Assembly: GCA_028023455.1 (NCBI GenBank)
Contig: JAQFVV010012419.1
Coordinates: forward strand, 62,001-126,000
Length of the DNA: 64,000 nt
Origin: Epiperipatus broadwayi
Lineage: Eukaryota > Onychophora > Udeonychophora > Euonychophora > Peripatidae
Reading direction: 5' to 3'
Made by a program: the position numbers and the translations under genes. Positions 61,253-64,000 of this stretch are shown piece after piece; within the stretch, counting starts at the first letter, position 1; every line of letters begins with the position of its first letter. The notes beneath the pieces are model-generated. The model had not been told where the DNA came from and did no database searches. It worked only from the letters and a program-made list of their open reading frames with translations.

Positions 61253-61256
<4 letters not shown>
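61000..61256 (-). pseudogene. RTE endonuclease fragment
   Basis: The frame 61238-61020 reads SDRVARLVIQLNSRYQMQII, then QVYAPTSSHSDEVVEDFYMD. In a neighbouring frame near 61070-61020 the expected M-G-D-F-N-A-R-I-G is preserved, so a one-base shift lies in between. The first half of the domain is missing and the fragment ends at the (TA)n. Confidence 0.82.

Positions 61257-61347
<91 letters not shown>
61257..61347. repeat. (TA)n microsatellite, about 90 bp
   Basis: A perfect TA run between the 5' end of the RTE copy and the start of R2 copy C. Confidence 0.95.
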
Positions 61348-61349
<2 letters not shown>

Positions 61350-61350
<1 letters not shown>

Positions 61351-63882
61351 AAATGGAAAACATTAAAAGTATTTTTTTAAAATAAAAAAAAATATTTGAA
61401 CTTACTTTTTAATAAAAAAAGTAAAAATCTAAAGATAAAATATTTTTTTTAAAAAGTAACATAAATGAAAATGGAAATAAATGTTAATTTTGTATTTTAA
61501 GATTCCTGTGTAATCTCAGTAAATGGAAATGGTTGTTTTATTAATTAAACAAAGAGAAAACTAGTCCTTGGGGCTCTTATATAATTAAAAAGTCAGATAG
61601 GAAATATAGATAAAAATTGAAGATTGTTTCCCACTCTGAAGCAGAATGTCCAATAGATGCAGCAACCAACATTTAGACCCTAATGAAAATCATTGGAACA
61701 GAAAACCATGTTCAGTGAATCCAGAGGATTAGGATAAAAAAAAAAAAAAATTTCCATTCAAAGTTAGTTCCAGCTTGATTTTTGAGGAGGTGAGTGAAAA
61801 GATACACTTTTCATCCTCTTACTTATTTCAAATGAAGTGACTGCAGAATTATGAATCATATGAGTCCTACAATAAAATAGTTCCAGGATCAAACCAGCTA
61901 AGATAGCCTCCAGTTTGACAACTACAGTATGAACAACAGACCAGTCTTCCATGAAAGTATGACTAATAAATACTTCACGGGCATTGGCACATAAAACAGG
62001 GGACTCCTCTACTATAAAGTATGAACTATAAAATTTTAAAAAGTAATTAAGAACTTTTGTCAATATTTAACAAGCTTTTAATAACCAGCTAAACATAAAT
62101 TTTAAAATGAACTTTTATCTGACTTATTAAGATTTCAAAATCAGTTATTAATGTTTAAATTTATATATTTGAGTTTGCTAATTTAATTAAATCATTTCCA
62201 TTTTCTTTATTAATATTTATTGACTAAATTATTTAAATGTATTAAATTTTAGTTGGGTGTACATGGCTGCATAGATTCATAAATGTTTATTTTAGTTATA
62301 TTTTTTTAAGATTTTTATATGCGTTAAATAGATATATCAGTAAATATGACACCTCATGCTGAGTGTCCAAACATATTTATTTGTATATCTTTTAATACAC
62401 TAAAGATTAGCCTTTCAAGCTAACGTACATACGCTTTTTATGAATGTTAATAATAATAAATGAATACTTTCATTTCCAACACAAGATAAAGTCTTTGCCA
62501 ACGAATAAATGAATCCCTATTCATTCAACCCAAATGCTTATATATGGGCAAATCTTAAGTACTCGATATGAAAGCATGATGATAAATCAATCACTTTAAA
62601 TTACTGTTTACTATGTCTGAATGAATGACATCAACAAAATTATCTAGAATTTACGAAACGTCACTCTTAAATGAAACTAAACATATGTAAATGAGACATT
62701 TATTTATATAGTGCTATGGTTATAAATTGGAAATGAAAGTATTCATTTATTATTATTAACATTCATAAAAAGTGCATGTATGTTAGCTTGAAAGGCTAAT
62801 CTTTAGTTTATTACAATTTATAAACATAGCACAATATAAATAAATGCCTCATTTTCATATATCTTTTAAGTTATTTGTGTCAATGTGGTACCTTATGATG
62901 AGTGCCACTGGGTTTATTGTAAATTTTCCTCTGAAATTCCATCAATAACTTTATATTTTGATCATTTATGCTTATTTTGAAGGGTTTAATGTCAGGTTAC
63001 TTGTTTCATAGTTAGGTCGATGCTGGTGGAGGGATAATGGGTGTTTATATCAATGTAATGTGAAGTGTGTTTAACATAAGGGCAAAGCCCATTTGAATGC
63101 ATGACCCTAAGGATGTAGTCATTGCATTGCAATGGATGTAGATGTATTTCCTGTGACATTGACCCTTTTTAGCTCTATGGATAGGGACTATAAGTCAGCA
63201 GATAGATCGTTCTCCCCCATATGTAGCATTTCTCTTTAATTATTGTATATACATAATTCCTTCACCAGAGAGATGCACATAATTGTACTGGATGAGGATC
63301 ATGTCTTTCAAGTAATATCACACTCAGATACACATTCCTGTCAGCATAGTTTTATGCGAGCATCTTCATATTGCATTGGTTGCGTTTGTATATCTGGAAG
63401 CAGGTATTGAGTTGGCTGCGAACATTTAGTCTGAGATTGAATGATTGTTTTGACAAGTTTTTAACTGTGTAATCTATGTACCAATCTATATTCAACATTA
63501 TAAAACAAACTTCTATAAAATGTCCATCTATGTGGACTTTCTAAAATAATTTAAATTTAAATTAATATTAAAATCAAGATAAATTTATTCCTCAATTTTA
63601 AAAGGTTATATATGGGTGTTAATAAATGTTTTTTGTGTGTCATTACTGACAGTGGCTTATTTTATTTTTTTAATATTAATAATATAATTTAATATGAAGT
63701 TTTATATTAAATCTCTGTGTCTCCTTGAGCTAGTGACGTCGGCTAATGGTAAATATAAAATAAAATTCGATCTTAACAGTGCATATCTGCCTACTATATA
63801 AATTTTTCAGATTCGATTGGGCTGGTGGTGCCCTTGTATGGCACATATAGTAGGACTCCAGATCTCTTCGCTGAACATTATA
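61350..63882 (+). repeat. R2-family LTR, copy C, with an insertion
   Basis: Homologous to copies A and B, more diverged (for example the TAGTCC..TTGGG block at 61560, AATGTCCA at 61640, CTCCTTGAGCTAGTG at 63720, the GCATATCTGCCTACT block at 63780). A central part (62330-62960) is related to the R3 repeat. It ends ATTATA and is followed by a primer-like site. The 462-bp insertion at 62396-62857 splits it. The first bases are unclear. The 99-codon minus frame 61764-62063 is not convincing as a gene. Confidence 0.72.
62396..62857. mobile_element. Foldback-type insertion with 12-bp target duplication
   Basis: TATATCTTTTAA is present at 62384-62395 and again at 62858-62869, while the homologous R3 sequence has it once, so 62396-62857 was inserted. 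Inside are two nested inverted repeats: 62400-62477 with 62729-62806 (78 bp, few mismatches) and 62689-62728 with 62815-62853. The order is A, middle, B, A', B'. No coding. The class is unknown, because the inverted repeats do not reach the right end. Confidence 0.78.
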
Positions 63883-63884
63883 AT

Positions 63885-63902
63885 TGGCTGCCCAGAATGT
63901 GG
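63885..63902 (+). promoter_or_regulatory. Primer-binding-like site after R2 copy C
   Basis: TGGCTGCCCAGAATGTGG, two bases after the LTR end and followed by CATGATATTC. Same layout as at 3887 and 35440. It shows that copy C is a 5' LTR whose internal region runs off the right edge. Confidence 0.55.
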
Positions 63903-64000
63903 CATGATATTCATTACCACAAATACCTTGAATTTTAAAGGAAGAATGTGCCAGTAATTTTTTTTGAAATAAAATATTTTACTTGTATTAATGTAGTTAT

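Larger units (their letters stand above)
58638..61256 (-). mobile_element. RTE-type non-LTR retrotransposon, 5'-truncated
   Basis: Minus strand, from the endonuclease interior near 61256 to a (GAT)n tail at 58638-58660. Domain order is endonuclease, reverse transcriptase, short C-terminus, then a tail of GATGAT-type repeats after CCTGCAGTGGATTGATAATG. Short GAT-rich 3' tails and the C-terminal W-A-G-H-I-A-R motif are typical of RTE elements. The 5' end stops against a (TA)n tract, as from premature end of reverse transcription. Confidence 0.85.

Overview
This 64 kb window is extremely AT-rich eukaryotic DNA, with long homopolymer runs and (TA)n, (AAT)n and (ATC)n microsatellites. It is packed with retrotransposons of several classes and shows no operons, RNA genes or intact host genes. 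The mix of Ty3/gypsy-type LTR elements, Penelope-like elements (PLEs) with GIY-YIG endonucleases, RTE-type and other non-LTR elements, and hAT-like and TA-flanked MITEs points to an invertebrate animal. An arthropod is my guess from the style of the gag and protease proteins, but the species cannot be fixed from the sequence alone.

Layout. 1-522 is an inverted partial copy of a long terminal repeat (family LTR1). After a (TA)n tract, 571-11323 is one complete LTR retrotransposon: two about 3.3 kb LTRs, a primer-binding-like site, an 803-codon gag-like gene ending in a 16-residue repeat array, a short remnant of the end of pol, and a polypurine tract. Most of pol is missing, so the element is non-autonomous. 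11337-16033 is a Penelope cluster: an inverted fragment, a direct fragment and a nearly full frameshifted copy. 16034-25872 holds a second LTR family (R3) in two direct copies bracketing a decayed gypsy gag-pol (18626-22687) and a hAT MITE (23158-23475). 26-31 kb is mostly unassigned. 31.3-38.1 kb holds three LTRs of a third family (R2, related to LTR1). 38.1-40 kb is quiet apart from one exon-like, cysteine-rich stretch. 40.08-42.83 kb is a very decayed RTE copy. 43.6-45.4 kb is a second PLE as a head-to-head inverted pair, followed by a non-LTR reverse transcriptase tail (45.5-46.9 kb). 49.3-53.4 kb is a third PLE interrupted by a fourth, palindromic PLE (50287-52640), and it ends at a TA-flanked MITE. 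53.7-58.6 kb is unassigned. 58.64-61.25 kb is a younger RTE copy on the minus strand, and 61.35-64 kb is another R2 LTR carrying a 462-bp foldback insertion.

Two themes link the parts. Many element ends lie in or against (TA)n tracts, as if these microsatellites act as insertion hubs. In addition, all four Penelope-like loci share one architecture: a shorter inverted copy joined head-to-head to a longer one. All coding regions except the 803-codon gag-like frame are broken by stops or frameshifts.
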